Positions 1 to 9,572 of a DNA stretch of 64,000 nt are shown piece by piece (the stretch's first letter is position 1; each line of letters starts with the position of its first letter). The notes beneath the pieces were generated by a model. The model made no database searches and was not told where the DNA came from. It saw nothing but the letters and a program-made list of their open reading frames with translations. Position numbers and translations under genes: made by a program. The stretch spans positions 310,001-374,000 of the forward strand of contig JAEZMV010000015.1 in NCBI GenBank assembly GCA_023414875.1. Reading direction: 5' to 3'. The stretch is from Bacillota bacterium. GTDB lineage: Bacteria > Bacillota > Clostridia > Lachnospirales > Lachnospiraceae.

Positions 1-2694
1 TGGAGAATCAAGGTAGGCTATCGCTTTTTCTAAATCAGCGCTCATCAAGATCACCAATTCTTTATTGACAGAGGTCTCTTCCACTTGAATTATCTTAATC
101 ACATTACTTAAATATGCATAGGACTGAACCATATCAGCTAAGTAATTTTTATTGTTGGTAAAAAATGATTTATTAAAAATAACCTGATTGTCTTCCGGAT
201 AGAGGGGAAGATATTTAATATTTTCTTCTACTAAATCCTGAAAAAAGTGAGTTCCAAATGAAAGCTCTGGCTGAAACTTTGACTCTTTCTCGGCTATTTC
301 TATAAGCATAGCTGTATTATTAATATCTGAATAAGCCACTGGAACGCCAAGCTTAATATCACCACGACTTCCCCATCGTCCCGGGCCCATTAAAATAAAG
401 CTTTTTCGAGGAAGGATACTATTAATGTGGCTTATTGCAGCTGCAATATTGATATAATCCTGATACTTTTCTAGTGCTCTATACTCCGCAGGATCCACAT
501 ATACTACTGTTTTAATCCCGGTAACCTTTCCATTGGAAATATACTTGTCTGCTGTAAAAACTGTCTTTTGACGAGGTATGTCCGGTGGAATTGCTACCGG
601 TCTATCATCGTGATTTCTACTCTGCGGACGGCATTGCAATAAGTAAAGGTTATCACCGTCACTGGCAAACTCAACATCAACCGGATACCCTAATTTCTCT
701 TTTAACAGTACCAGCATAGACTGTAATTGTTTTATCATAGATGTATTTCTAATCAAATGATCAAAGGTAATGACAAACTCTTCTGACTTAAAGTCCGTCA
801 CCAGCGAATTCACCCCAACCAGTATATCTTCCTTCAATACAGAAGCAACATGATTAATATATGGAATTTGACCTCCATATTCTTTGATCACCTGAGAAAT
901 CGGAAGAGTTAAAAATCGATTATTTTCTACATCCAACACATCCATCTTCTGTGGTGAATATCTTAGTAAATCGACAGCCGTCCGATTAACCATAAGGTTT
1001 GGCTGCCCCGGTGATATTAGAATCGGATAATCATCTCCGATCCGGTCCACTGCTCTAGTACCTAATCCCATTACCATTCGTAGCAAACCATCCTCCCTTT
1101 TAATTCTGGGAGACCACCTGAGTTCATTATTGCTAAAAGCAACTCCTGCATAAAGCGGGAAGAACAATGGACCAACCTTCGTCCCTACCACCTCTTGAAT
1201 CATAATACCCATTTGTTCCGAACAATCGATTAAATTTCTTTCTTTTCGATACTGGATTGAATCCGGATTAAACAATGAAGCATACACTTCTAAAATACCC
1301 TCTACTAGCTGTTGCTGTCTCTCTGCTTTGGTCCCTGTATTAGTTATAAATAAGCTTTTGTATTTTCCGGAAAAGGACGTATCCACTTGATCTTCCAATA
1401 AGCTTGAGGATCGGATAATCAATGGCTTATTTTCGCAACTCTCCAATATTTGTCCCAGTTCATTTAAAATGTATGAAGAAAACTTAGAATTTTTCAACAT
1501 TTGTATGATTCTTGGATAGCTAGTCCGTATCTCTATCATATCCCGATATTTGTGTTCGTTTAATTCATCCAATCCATTGCGCCTAATCAAATTAGATAGT
1601 TCATCGGAGGAAATATACCAGGTCCGGGGGATTTTGATCTTGGAAAACTCCGGATTATCCTGTACATGAGAGGCTATTATTTGATTTGCAATAAAAAAGC
1701 CGGTCCCCTTCCCCCCTATTTTTCCAATACTTTTCGGAGAACAGATCACATTATCAAGAAGGTTACAAAGAGCTTCGATTGATATATATTTTTGGGCATT
1801 TGTTATTAGTAACGGTTTATCGGACAAGAATCTCTGTATAAGTTCCACTGTCAGCCATCGTTTCGTAGCTTCACTTACCATTTCATTACCCCTGACTGCA
1901 TTCATATATTGAGACAATGCATGGGTAATATCTTTTACATCAATATCCTTTTTATCGATTTTTTTAATAAGCTCATAGGTTTTCCCTTGATAAATCCATA
2001 AACTGATGTAATTATAAATGCAATCATCTTCCAGACAGGTGCTGGCTTTGGAGAATAGAATCCGACTTAAGTGAGTAACATCAAAAGCCGGTAAGGTTTC
2101 CAACGGAAAATTAATTTCACCTTGTATTCTGTCTCTATTCCACTCCATGATATCAAAAATATCATTCAGTAGATTTGGGTTGGTTCCGGCTAGCAGAGCA
2201 ATCATTTTTTCACATACATAAAGAAGCATATCCTGATCTGTGTTCTGTAGTAATGTAATAATTGCTTCCCAGTCTCCACGAAATCGATTGTTATGCTGGA
2301 AATTCATTTTATAAAGTCTATCCGCAATACGGTTGGCAATGGAATCAAGGAGTCTCTGCTCTTCCGGAAGAAAGATGACATCTGAGTTAAAAAAAATCTT
2401 TTTGGGATACATCGCTTTGATATATCCACGGGAGACTCCATTTTGCATAATCTCGGATTGTAATATATATCCATCGGTTATAATTGGTTTTGTAGCATAG
2501 AGCTGGCCATCCAATAAGATGCAAACCGAGCAGTCTTTATAATCGTGGAAGCCCACTGGCGTTACTTCTGTGATCTTTAGCAGACTATCCTGAAGGGAAG
2601 AAATAGTGAGGGCCTCATCTACCAGATAAAAACATTCCAATTCTTTCGCTCTTTCCACTAAAACATCCATACCTTGATTTCTAAATCGGTCCAT
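1..2694 (-). CDS. PEP/pyruvate-binding (PPDK_N) domain protein, C-terminus cut by window edge
   Basis: An open minus-strand frame runs from ATG at 2694 to the left edge without a stop (at least 898 codons). The start is preceded by GGGGTGG. From about residue 323 it shows the ATP/PEP-binding fold of phosphoenolpyruvate synthase and pyruvate phosphate dikinase: IGGKGTGFFIA, then RSSSLLEDQVDTSFSGKYKS, then VDVEFASDGDNLYLLQCRPQ, which closes that domain. A further segment contains LMGPGRWGSRGDIKLGV. The first ~320 residues have no domain I recognise. The swivelling phosphohistidine and PEP/pyruvate TIM-barrel domains are not seen, so this is probably a stand-alone PPDK_N-type protein rather than a complete PEP synthase. 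It lies 101 bp downstream of gdhA on the same strand. Substrate unknown. Confidence 0.8.
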   Translation of the reverse strand, partial: MDRFRNQGMDVLVERAKELECFYLVDEALTISSLQDSLLKITEVTPVGFHDYKDCSVCILLDGQLYATKPIITDGYILQSEIMQNGVSRGYIKAMYPKKIFFNSDVIFLPEEQRLLDSIANRIADRLYKMNFQHNNRFRGDWEAIITLLQNTDQDMLLYVCEKMIALLAGTNPNLLNDIFDIMEWNRDRIQGEINFPLETLPAFDVTHLSRILFSKASTCLEDDCIYNYISLWIYQGKTYELIKKIDKKDIDVKDITHALSQYMNAVRGNEMVSEATKRWLTVELIQRFLSDKPLLITNAQKYISIEALCNLLDNVICSPKSIGKIGGKGTGFFIANQIIASHVQDNPEFSKIKIPRTWYISSDELSNLIRRNGLDELNEHKYRDMIEIRTSYPRIIQMLKNSKFSSYILNELGQILESCENKPLIIRSSSLLEDQVDTSFSGKYKSLFITNTGTKAERQQQLVEGILEVYASLFNPDSIQYRKERNLIDCSEQMGIMIQEVVGTKVGPLFFPLYAGVAFSNNELRWSPRIKREDGLLRMVMGLGTRAVDRIGDDYPILISPGQPNLMVNRTAVDLLRYSPQKMDVLDVENNRFLTLPISQVIKEYGGQIPYINHVASVLKEDILVGVNSLVTDFKSEEFVITFDHLIRNTSMIKQLQSMLVLLKEKLGYPVDVEFASDGDNLYLLQCRPQSRNHDDRPVAIPPDIPRQKTVFTADKYISNGKVTGIKTVVYVDPAEYRALEKYQDYINIAAAISHINSILPRKSFILMGPGRWGSRGDIKLGVPVAYSDINNTAMLIEIAEKESKFQPELSFGTHFFQDLVEENIKYLPLYPEDNQVIFNKSFFTNNKNYLADMVQSYAYLSNVIKIIQVEETSVNKELVILMSADLEKAIAYLDSP

Positions 2695-2751
2695 TTTCAC
2701 CACCCCTTAATATATAATTTATAACGGATGCTTAATAAAAATACTGGTAAA

Positions 2752-2787
2752 TTTTTAGACTATAGCCAAAAGCATATAGTCTAAAAA
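2752..2787 (-). terminator. AT-rich hairpin after gdhA
   Basis: Thirteen-base perfect arms (2752-2764 and 2775-2787) flank a 10-base loop just past the gdhA stop codon. The stem is A/T-rich and the U-run on the minus strand is short, so termination may be weak. Confidence 0.5.
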
Positions 2788-2795
2788 AGTAAGTA

Positions 2796-4082
2796 TTATA
2801 TCCAGCCACGAAGCTTAACTGCATTAGCAACGCGATTAATTGCAATTACATAAGCTGCATCTCGCATATATAAGCCTTTTTCTTTCGCAAGATTATGTAC
2901 TGCGTCGAATGCACTGGTCATTTTGTAATCTAATTTCTCTAGGACTTCTTCCTTTGACCAGAAATAATTCATATTACATTGTATTTGTTCAAAATAACTG
3001 CAGGTTACGCCACCGGCATTACATAAGAAATCCGGAATAAGATAGATATTCTTTGCTTTAATCAGTTCATCACAATCCGGTGTTGTTGGACCGTTCGCTC
3101 CTTCACAGATAACTTTTACCCGGTTACTGATCTTCGCAAAGGTAAGCGGTGTAATCTGATTCTCTAATGCACAAGGAAGAAGAATATCTACATCCTGAGC
3201 AATCCATTCCTCACCGGGAAGAACCTCACACCCAAGCTCAGCTGCTTTTACTTTGTCAATCGTACCATAAGAATCTTTAATACCAATCAACTTGTCTATA
3301 TCTAGTCCTTTAAGATTACGGAACGTATAAGACTTCATATCCTTATTATCCCAGCTTGAAATCGCCACAATCTTACCACCTAAACTGCTGTAAAGGCGGG
3401 CTGCATATTCTGCAACATTGCCAAATCCCTGAAGGCTCGCAGTACTAGTTGTAATGTCAATATTCAGTGCCTTTAATGCCTCTCTGAGTGTATAAACTAC
3501 TCCATAACCGGTAGCTTCCGTACGCCCCAAGGAACCACCCATTCCCACCGGTTTTCCGGTGATTACTCCTGGATAATGTCCACCATTAATTGCTTCATAT
3601 TCATCCATCATCCATAGCATATGCTGCCCATTGGTCATTACATCCGGTGCAGGTACATCAGCTAAAGGTCCGATATTCTTAGAAACCTGTCTTACATAAC
3701 CGCGGCATAATCTCTCCTGCTCACCTAAAGAAAGGTTATGCGGGTCACAGATAACACCACCCTTACCCCCTCCCAGAGGAATATCTACTACTGCACATTT
3801 CCATGTCATCCACATAGAAAGTGCTCTAATCGTATCAATGGTTTCTTGTGGATGAAAGCGAATTCCACCTTTTGCTGGTCCTCTAGCATCATTATGCTGA
3901 ATACGGTAACCATTAAATACCTTAGTAGTTCCATCATCCATTTTTACCGGAATCGTAAAATGATACTCTCGACTTGGCTGACGAAGCAATTGACGGGTTG
4001 CCTGATCTAAATCCAGTTTGTCTGCTACATTGTCAAATTGAATTTGTGCTGTTTCAAAAGGGTTGTAAGAATTATGTTCCAT
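2796..4082 (-). CDS. gdhA: Glutamate dehydrogenase
   Basis: 428 residues, the usual size of hexameric bacterial glutamate dehydrogenases. The enzyme interconverts glutamate and 2-oxoglutarate plus ammonia in the cytoplasm. Visible family motifs are GPAKGGIRFHP (residues ~68-78), the catalytic-region LGGGKGGV (~103-110) and VPAPDVMTN, followed by the C-terminal Rossmann domain (LQGFGNVAEYAA). Coenzyme preference cannot be decided by eye. The ATG has an AAGGAG site 5 bases upstream and a consensus promoter further up. It is probably a monocistronic, highly expressed gene. Confidence 0.95.
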   Translation of the reverse strand: MEHNSYNPFETAQIQFDNVADKLDLDQATRQLLRQPSREYHFTIPVKMDDGTTKVFNGYRIQHNDARGPAKGGIRFHPQETIDTIRALSMWMTWKCAVVDIPLGGGKGGVICDPHNLSLGEQERLCRGYVRQVSKNIGPLADVPAPDVMTNGQHMLWMMDEYEAINGGHYPGVITGKPVGMGGSLGRTEATGYGVVYTLREALKALNIDITTSTASLQGFGNVAEYAARLYSSLGGKIVAISSWDNKDMKSYTFRNLKGLDIDKLIGIKDSYGTIDKVKAAELGCEVLPGEEWIAQDVDILLPCALENQITPLTFAKISNRVKVICEGANGPTTPDCDELIKAKNIYLIPDFLCNAGGVTCSYFEQIQCNMNYFWSKEEVLEKLDYKMTSAFDAVHNLAKEKGLYMRDAAYVIAINRVANAVKLRGWI

Positions 4083-4149
4083 GTTTTCTCCTTATTTGTA
4101 TTATAATAATTTAATCGTCATAAAATAATAAATTTCGACGTTATAATAA

Positions 4150-4177
4150 ATTATACCTCAATAATCACCAATGTCAA
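4150..4177 (-). promoter_or_regulatory. Consensus sigma-A promoter of gdhA
   Basis: On the minus strand TTGACA (4172-4177) and TATAAT (4150-4155) are separated by 16 bp, both perfect matches to consensus. The predicted RNA start is near 4143, about 60 bases ahead of the gdhA ATG. Confidence 0.85.
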
Positions 4178-4285
4178 CGTTTACCAGTAATATTTTTTAT
4201 TCAATTGCAGTGTTACCGTATTCCAGTGTTCTTGCGTTCCTGTACAAAGCAATATTAATAAAAATAAATCAGGCACCTTATAATA

Positions 4286-4313
4286 AAAGGAGCAGAATTT
4301 AATCCGCTCCTTT
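4286..4313 (-). terminator. Terminator of the XRE regulator gene
   Basis: Arms AAAGGAGC (4286-4293) and GCTCCTTT (4306-4313) form an 8-bp stem. On the minus strand it is followed by a T-rich tail (TTTTATTAT). It lies 80 bp past the regulator stop. Confidence 0.75.
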
Positions 4314-4391
4314 ATCTTATACAGCATTAATATAAGTATGTGAACTCTCCTTATATGAGTAATGTCAGTAAAGCCTATTCCCAAAATAAGA

Positions 4392-4904
4392 TTACTTTCT
4401 GCTGACAAGGCTCTTCTTCGCAGCAAATAATTTTGCCATGTATCCGCTCGTATATATTAATCCTATAATCATTGCGACTAAAGCAAATCCGATGGATGAA
4501 CCTTTTGCAAAACCGACCCAGAATGTTTCTGGTAATTCACACAAATCCAAAATTGAATTAATTACTAATGCAATTATTCCGGCGATAAAATATAAGCGTA
4601 CAACTTTTGTTATCTTCCTTTTTTCATCATTGCTGTAATCAGCAACCTTTAATACAGTTTCTTTTAATTCTTTATCCATTTTCTCGCTTTTCCTTTCTCC
4701 GTCCAATATTTCCCGAAGATCTACATCAAAATAATCAGCCATCTCTATTAATATATCCAGATCAGGCATATTGCTTCCGGTTTCCCAACGCGAAACAGTC
4801 CTTCGGGATACATTAAACTGTTCTGCAAGCCGTTCTTGTGTGAGGTCTTTTTCATTTCGAAGTTTCTTAATAAAAGCTCCTGTTTTTATTTGATCCACAA
4901 GCAT
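4392..4904 (-). CDS. XRE-family regulator with C-terminal membrane segments
   Basis: 170 residues. An N-terminal helix-turn-helix of the Cro/C1 type (residues ~9-65, with LTQERLAEQFNVSRRTVSRW) is followed by a polar linker and two hydrophobic stretches (~105-125 and ~133-156) likely to span the membrane. This layout is common for small Firmicutes regulators that tether the DNA-binding domain to the membrane. A strong AGGAGG lies 5 bases before ATG. It appears monocistronic. Target genes unknown. Confidence 0.8.
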   Translation of the reverse strand: MLVDQIKTGAFIKKLRNEKDLTQERLAEQFNVSRRTVSRWETGSNMPDLDILIEMADYFDVDLREILDGERKSEKMDKELKETVLKVADYSNDEKRKITKVVRLYFIAGIIALVINSILDLCELPETFWVGFAKGSSIGFALVAMIIGLIYTSGYMAKLFAAKKSLVSRK

Positions 4905-5163
4905 TGTAACCTCCTCTCAGAAAATAGAATACCTTCATTACACCAAATATTACAGGACACAAAGCGAGCAATGTCCGTTTTTGGTACAGAGACATATCAT
5001 GTCACACACAAAACAATCTCTAAATCACCGCAATCCAAACCTCCAACCGGTTTTTCTGCAAAAGCTACTATGTATGAAAATAATAACATTCAACAAGTAC
5101 CATGACAACCACTTTCACGATGCTATTGTCTTGGCACTCTCATATACCGATTTGTTGTATTTC

Positions 5164-5838
5164 CTAATGATTAATGTTCATCTCCCTTATTCCTTTCATA
5201 ATTAGAGGTTTTATTCTTTCCTCAATCATCACCCAGTCTTGTATGATATCAGGGAAAATGGAACTCTCTGACTTCATTAAGCAAGTATCATCCTTTAAAC
5301 CAAAGGACACTCCGTTCTCATTATCATTATTAAGCTGAACTATATGAAAGGAAAGAGCTTTCAAAGTATTTGCTATCGGAGTAACAAGATAATCATGATA
5401 ATATTTTATGTTAGCTTCATTATCAACCATTCCACCGTGGCCGATAATTCCAACTCGCATATTATTAAATGGTGATAGGTAACTTGGATTATTAATCCAA
5501 CCTGCATATGTAATTTCGTTCACCTTCTCAAATAACATTAGTAATTTTGATGGTATCGGTGAATAATGAGGTACAACCAAAAACATACCCTGAACAGTCC
5601 CTAAAGCCTTCAGTAGTTTATTAAATTCCTCATCATAGGTGCATAATCCATTTGTATAACATGCTCCGCATAGTATACATGGCTTTATATCATAATCCTT
5701 CAAAGCAATTATTTCTACATCGATGTCTTCCATTGTTTCCTTAAGAATAATATCTTTTATTATATTGCAGACGATGATAGAAGTACTTTTCCCCTCAGCC
5801 AATTTAGTATTTGATGCTGAAATACACGCAATTTTCAT
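5164..5838 (-). CDS. NADPH-dependent FMN reductase-like iron-sulfur flavoprotein
   Basis: 224 residues with the flavodoxin-like fold of the NADPH-dependent FMN reductase family: N-terminal KIACISASNTKLAEGKST phosphate-binding loop and VPHYSPIPSKLL. A compact cysteine cluster CILCGACYTNGLC (spacing C-x2-C-x2-C-x5-C) sits where iron-sulfur flavoproteins of the Isf type bind a [4Fe-4S] cluster, so electron transfer between ferredoxin-like partners and FMN is likely. AGGAG precedes the ATG. No operon partner is evident. Confidence 0.75.
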   Translation of the reverse strand: MKIACISASNTKLAEGKSTSIIVCNIIKDIILKETMEDIDVEIIALKDYDIKPCILCGACYTNGLCTYDEEFNKLLKALGTVQGMFLVVPHYSPIPSKLLMLFEKVNEITYAGWINNPSYLSPFNNMRVGIIGHGGMVDNEANIKYYHDYLVTPIANTLKALSFHIVQLNNDNENGVSFGLKDDTCLMKSESSIFPDIIQDWVMIEERIKPLIMKGIREMNINH

Positions 5839-6049
5839 CTTTGTTCTCCTATCTGTTCAAGGATTTTTATAATTATTCCAATTTTATCACATGTTTTCCC
5901 ATTTATCTATCAAAAGAAAAGAATAAATCAACCAGGACTATTCCTGTGTACACCAGTTCATCGTACCACATGAAGATTTACCGGCTTGACCTTAATCCTT
6001 TAATGGCAGATTTTATTCACATGGAAATTCGGCTCCCTTCAACATAAAA

Positions 6050-6084
6050 ATACCGTTAAGGAGAACATATATCCCTAACGGTAT
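6050..6084 (-). terminator. Rho-independent terminator after the CoA-disulfide reductase operon
   Basis: Arms of 9 bp (6050-6058 and 6076-6084, ATACCGTTA / TAACGGTAT), followed on the minus strand by TTTTTAT. The remaining ~210 bp up to the flavoprotein start (5839-6049) hold nothing else that I recognise. Confidence 0.85.
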
Positions 6085-6141
6085 TCCGATTATATTAATA
6101 TGTTGCCTGTAAAATGACACCAGGACTCCATGTGTTTCACA

Positions 6142-7842
6142 TCATCTAAAATTGTATTCTGTTACTATACTGTCTCTTTCCTTTAGTTTATCATTATAGT
6201 ACTCATAGAAGGAAACTCCCAGAAAGCTTCCGGCAATATTAAAAACATTATGAAAGCCCATATTCTGAAGTGCCAAAGCTGCATTATAGCTGCGCTGACC
6301 GGTTCGGCAGTGTAAATAAACCGGCTTATCTTTTGGTATTTCGTCTATTCTTTCCCGAAGTTCACTTAATGGAATATTGATTGCTCCTTTTATGTGTCCG
6401 TGCTTGAATTCATAGCCTTCCCTTACATCGATAATGATATTATTATTTTCAACAAGCTCTCTTACCTGATCAATATTCACTTGCTTAAAGTCACCATTTA
6501 AGAGATTAGAGCCTACATACCCTGCATAATTTACAATATCCTTTGCTGTTGCAAACGGAGGTGCATAGCTAAGCTCCAGATCCTTTAAATCCTCAACTGT
6601 TCCACCGAACTTAATGGCCGTAGCAATGATATCAATACGTTTTGTAACATCACCTTTACCAATTGCCTGAGCTCCCAAAATCTTTCCAGTCGGTACTTCA
6701 AACAATAATTTAAAATGCATAGGTGCTGCATCCGGCATAAGTCCCACTTTATCTGATAGAATAATACGGACAATATCATAATTGATTTTCATATTAAGAG
6801 CTTTAATTAAGGATTCATTCAATCCGGTAGATGCACCATTATATTCAAATACTTTAATCGCAGAAGAACCAATATACCCTTTATTCAAGGTTCTCTTATG
6901 ATTAATATGATCCGCAACAGATCTTGCTTGCTTTAATGCTGGTCCTGCCAATGATAATTTTGTTCTGGTATGAGTTAATGCATGATAAACTTCGATCGCA
7001 TCACCTACTGCATAGATATCCGGGTCATTCGTAAGATAATTCTTATCTACTTTAATCGCACCTGTTTCTCCTATTTCCAGACCAGCTTCTTTTGCAAGAT
7101 ATGTTTCCGGCGATACACCGATTGCCATTACAACAGCACTGGTATTCACCGTTTTCCCAGAAGCCAAGATTACTTTATCTTTTTCAAATCTCTCTACCTT
7201 ATCTCCAACGATTAAATTCACCTTATGATCAATCAACACTTTATGGAATATTTGAACCATATCATAATCAAATGGTCTGAGTATCTGATTGGTTGCTTCT
7301 ATCAGCGATACCTTGAATCCAGCTTCGCTTAAGTTCTCGGCAACTTCAACTCCGACATATCCACCTCCGATAACCGTTATATCCTTGGTATCCATCTTCT
7401 TTACAAATTGATTCAGTTTATTAATGTCAACCACATTTCGTACTGTGAATAAATTTATAGTTTCAATACCAGGGAGCTTTGGTACAATGGGAGTCGCTCC
7501 TGGTGATAAGATTAATTTATCATAATTTTCCGTATACTCTTCTTCTGAATCTGTTCTTTTTATAGTTACTGATTTATTTTTCCTATCAATTGCAGTGACT
7601 TCACTATTTACTCGTGCATCTATATTATATTGTTTTAAAAACAACTCCGGATTCATTAAAACTAAATCATCTGCCTCCTTAACAACTCCACCTAAATGGT
7701 AAGGGAGCGAACAATTAGAAAATGAAACATGGGGTCCTCTTTCAAACATAATAATCTGATCTTCTTCACTATTCCTTCTGAGTCTTGCAGCTGCAGATGC
7801 TCCACCGGCAACGCCACCGATAATCAATATCTTTCGCCCCAT
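6142..7842 (-). CDS. CoA-disulfide reductase / polysulfide reductase with C-terminal rhodanese domain
   Basis: 566 residues. An N-terminal FAD/NAD(P)H pyridine-nucleotide disulfide oxidoreductase contains ILIIGGVAGGASAAARLRR and the single redox cysteine motif SFSNCSLPYH (C44), the hallmark of CoA-disulfide reductases. A C-terminal rhodanese domain (~460-545) has the active loop HCRTGQRS (Cys ~511). Fused CoADR-RHD enzymes reduce CoA disulfide, CoA persulfide or polysulfide. The start is ATG 7842, with GGAGG 8 bases upstream; a TTG at 7857 overlaps that ribosome site and is rejected. It is co-transcribed with the small rhodanese upstream (25-bp gap), which suggests a persulfide relay. Confidence 0.92.
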   Translation of the reverse strand: MGRKILIIGGVAGGASAAARLRRNSEEDQIIMFERGPHVSFSNCSLPYHLGGVVKEADDLVLMNPELFLKQYNIDARVNSEVTAIDRKNKSVTIKRTDSEEEYTENYDKLILSPGATPIVPKLPGIETINLFTVRNVVDINKLNQFVKKMDTKDITVIGGGYVGVEVAENLSEAGFKVSLIEATNQILRPFDYDMVQIFHKVLIDHKVNLIVGDKVERFEKDKVILASGKTVNTSAVVMAIGVSPETYLAKEAGLEIGETGAIKVDKNYLTNDPDIYAVGDAIEVYHALTHTRTKLSLAGPALKQARSVADHINHKRTLNKGYIGSSAIKVFEYNGASTGLNESLIKALNMKINYDIVRIILSDKVGLMPDAAPMHFKLLFEVPTGKILGAQAIGKGDVTKRIDIIATAIKFGGTVEDLKDLELSYAPPFATAKDIVNYAGYVGSNLLNGDFKQVNIDQVRELVENNNIIIDVREGYEFKHGHIKGAINIPLSELRERIDEIPKDKPVYLHCRTGQRSYNAALALQNMGFHNVFNIAGSFLGVSFYEYYNDKLKERDSIVTEYNFR

Positions 7843-7867
7843 AATATAAACCTCCAATATTAAACAT

Positions 7868-8188
7868 TTATTTTTTCTTTGTCCCTATATAGGAACCCAT
7901 ACCACCACTAACATTAATAACTTGAAAACCCTGTTTCAAAAGTGTTCTGCAGGCGCCTCCACTTCTACCACCTGACTGGCACATAATATAGTATGTCTTA
8001 TCCTTTGCTAAGTATTTTTCTGGACTTGTTAATAAAGTACCCATTGGTATGTTTTTAGCAGTCTCTAGACATCCACTTTTATATTCATATGGTTCTCTTA
8101 TATCAATTAATTCCACCTGACCAATAAGGTTATCCATATCATTTACATTGATAGCTTTACTATCATCTTTCTTTAAGAAATCAAACAT
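7868..8188 (-). CDS. Single-domain rhodanese
   Basis: 106 residues. One rhodanese domain with DIREPYEYKSG and the active-site loop MCQSGGRSGG (Cys70). It transfers or carries sulfane sulfur. The start is ATG 8188 with a GGAGG site; the TTG at 8203 belongs to that site. First gene of a two-gene operon with the CoA-disulfide reductase, sharing a near-identical ribosome-site sequence. No signal peptide, so cytoplasmic. Confidence 0.9.
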   Translation of the reverse strand: MFDFLKKDDSKAINVNDMDNLIGQVELIDIREPYEYKSGCLETAKNIPMGTLLTSPEKYLAKDKTYYIMCQSGGRSGGACRTLLKQGFQVINVSGGMGSYIGTKKK

Positions 8189-8250
8189 TTTATATACCTC
8201 CAAGCTTTTTAAGTAATAGTTAGCTAAGTTTTTAACTTATCTTGATCCAA

Positions 8251-8292
8251 ATTATACTAGGATTTCTTATTAATATCTGTGATCATATCACA
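8251..8292 (-). promoter_or_regulatory. Promoter of the rhodanese/CoADR operon with a Crp/Fnr-like site
   Basis: A perfect -10 TATAAT lies at 8251-8256 on the minus strand, but no recognisable -35 is found at 17 bp. Instead the perfect palindrome TGTGATCATATCACA (8278-8292) is centred about 41 bases upstream of the predicted start, the position used by class II Crp/Fnr-family activators. Which regulator binds is not known. Confidence 0.55.
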
Positions 8293-8490
8293 TAATATTA
8301 ATTCATAATTGATATTGTATAAGTCCACCAGACGCATACATTCCTTATATCCACCAGCTATATTCGTTGAATAATACTTATAAAGCTTCAAATAAAGCAA
8401 AGATAATAAAACTGTTCCTTATTAACTATGACTACAATACTCACTCCCACACAAAATTATCTTTCCCTGCACCTATTTCGAAGCAATACT

Positions 8491-8800
8491 TCACAATCCC
8501 CTTATCGATATTGGTATATATTCCATTATCGCAGGTCCCCAATCTCCGCTGTATTGAAACCCTTTCATATTAGCCATTGCCGCTAACCCATGCACGGCTG
8601 CCCACATAATAATCAGGTTATCATGATACTCGGACTCCGCTACATGATTTCTTTGCATGCATTTGATAGCATTTTCCTTAAAAATACAAAATGGCTCAAT
8701 TCCGAATCAAACTTTGCTTCGGTTAATGTGATATTACAATCCTCTGTGTCATAAATGAATGAAAAGTAATGGAGATTCTCTGCAAAGAAAAATAATGCAC
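8491..8800 (-). pseudogene. Decayed TetR-family regulator, C-terminal part with frameshift
   Basis: On the minus strand one frame reads FFFAENLHYFSFIYD...EAKFDSEL. Near 8700 the similarity shifts frame and continues EPFCIFKENAIKCMQ...WAAVHGLAAMANMKGF...DWGPAIM before a stop at 8491. This resembles the ligand-binding C-terminus of TetR regulators of the WHG type (HG in AAVHGLA). No helix-turn-helix half is present upstream and the two halves are out of frame, so it is a remnant. The rest of the 8189-8896 gap holds the promoter above and nothing else that I can identify. Confidence 0.6.
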
Positions 8801-8896
8801 ACCCCACGGTTATCGATACCGCACAGTGTGCATTGCTTTTACATCTTTCATACATAAAGATACTACTAATTTGTAAAGAAAAATGTAGCCCCACGG

Positions 8897-9532
8897 CTAA
8901 TCTTTTTCTTTATTGAACATATCCATGAATACTTGGAATTCTCCTTTTTTTGTACCAAGTATCCTCTCTACATTATATAAAAAAGCCTGAGCTTTAATTG
9001 GATATTCTTCTTCTTTCCAGTCAAAAGTATCACAATCAAACATCATATGTTCCATAAGTAATATGGTCTCCACACATTCAATCGGAAAATCCGTATCAAT
9101 AATACCTTGCTCCTGTGCTTCTTTTATCGCACCTTCCAGCACCGATGTCATCTTTTTTAACATCGTTTTGCGATATAGCTGCTCTAGTTTGGCATTATCC
9201 ACTTTGTGTAATTCTTCTGCTAATTGTTGAGCACCTTCAAATTCGGGAGTTTGAGCCATCACCGCTATTACAATACGATTTATCAAAGGGATGGAGGAAT
9301 CCTTTAAAACTTGTTCAGCCCTGGCAACTCCTTCATTCACAATATCCATAATAATTGCTTGAAGTACTTCCTCTTTTGAAGAAAAATAGTAGTAAAAAGT
9401 CCCTTTCGCAATATCTACAATCTTTAATATATCATTAATCGAAGTTTGGTCATACCCTTTCTGTACAAATAATCCTCTTGCCGTAATAAGAATTTCCTTC
9501 TTTCTTTCTTCTCCATCTTTAATTGTTTTCAT
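8897..9532 (-). CDS. TetR/AcrR-family transcriptional regulator
   Basis: 211 residues. The N-terminal TetR helix-turn-helix is clear (residues ~12-58: ILITARGLFVQKGYDQTSI, then IVDIAKGTFYYYFSSKEE). The C-terminal domain is helical and divergent. It lies downstream of an FtsX-type ABC exporter and on the same strand, but has its own promoter. Two TetR-type operators in the exporter promoter make the exporter its likely target. The ATG has only a weak upstream GGGAAT. Confidence 0.88.
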   Translation of the reverse strand: MKTIKDGEERKKEILITARGLFVQKGYDQTSINDILKIVDIAKGTFYYYFSSKEEVLQAIIMDIVNEGVARAEQVLKDSSIPLINRIVIAVMAQTPEFEGAQQLAEELHKVDNAKLEQLYRKTMLKKMTSVLEGAIKEAQEQGIIDTDFPIECVETILLMEHMMFDCDTFDWKEEEYPIKAQAFLYNVERILGTKKGEFQVFMDMFNKEKD

Positions 9533-9572
9533 AGATATTAATTCCCGTGTCTTTCTTTAAAGTCTCTTACCA

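Noticed and set aside
4181..4426. 81-codon minus-strand frame between gdhA and the XRE gene
   Set aside because: Spans the XRE gene's terminator and the gdhA upstream region, with unnatural composition.
7843..7857. TTG start for the CoA-disulfide reductase (and likewise TTG 8203, 38358, 49434)
   Set aside because: In each case the TTG lies on or at the ribosome-binding site of a well-placed downstream ATG, so the ATG was chosen.
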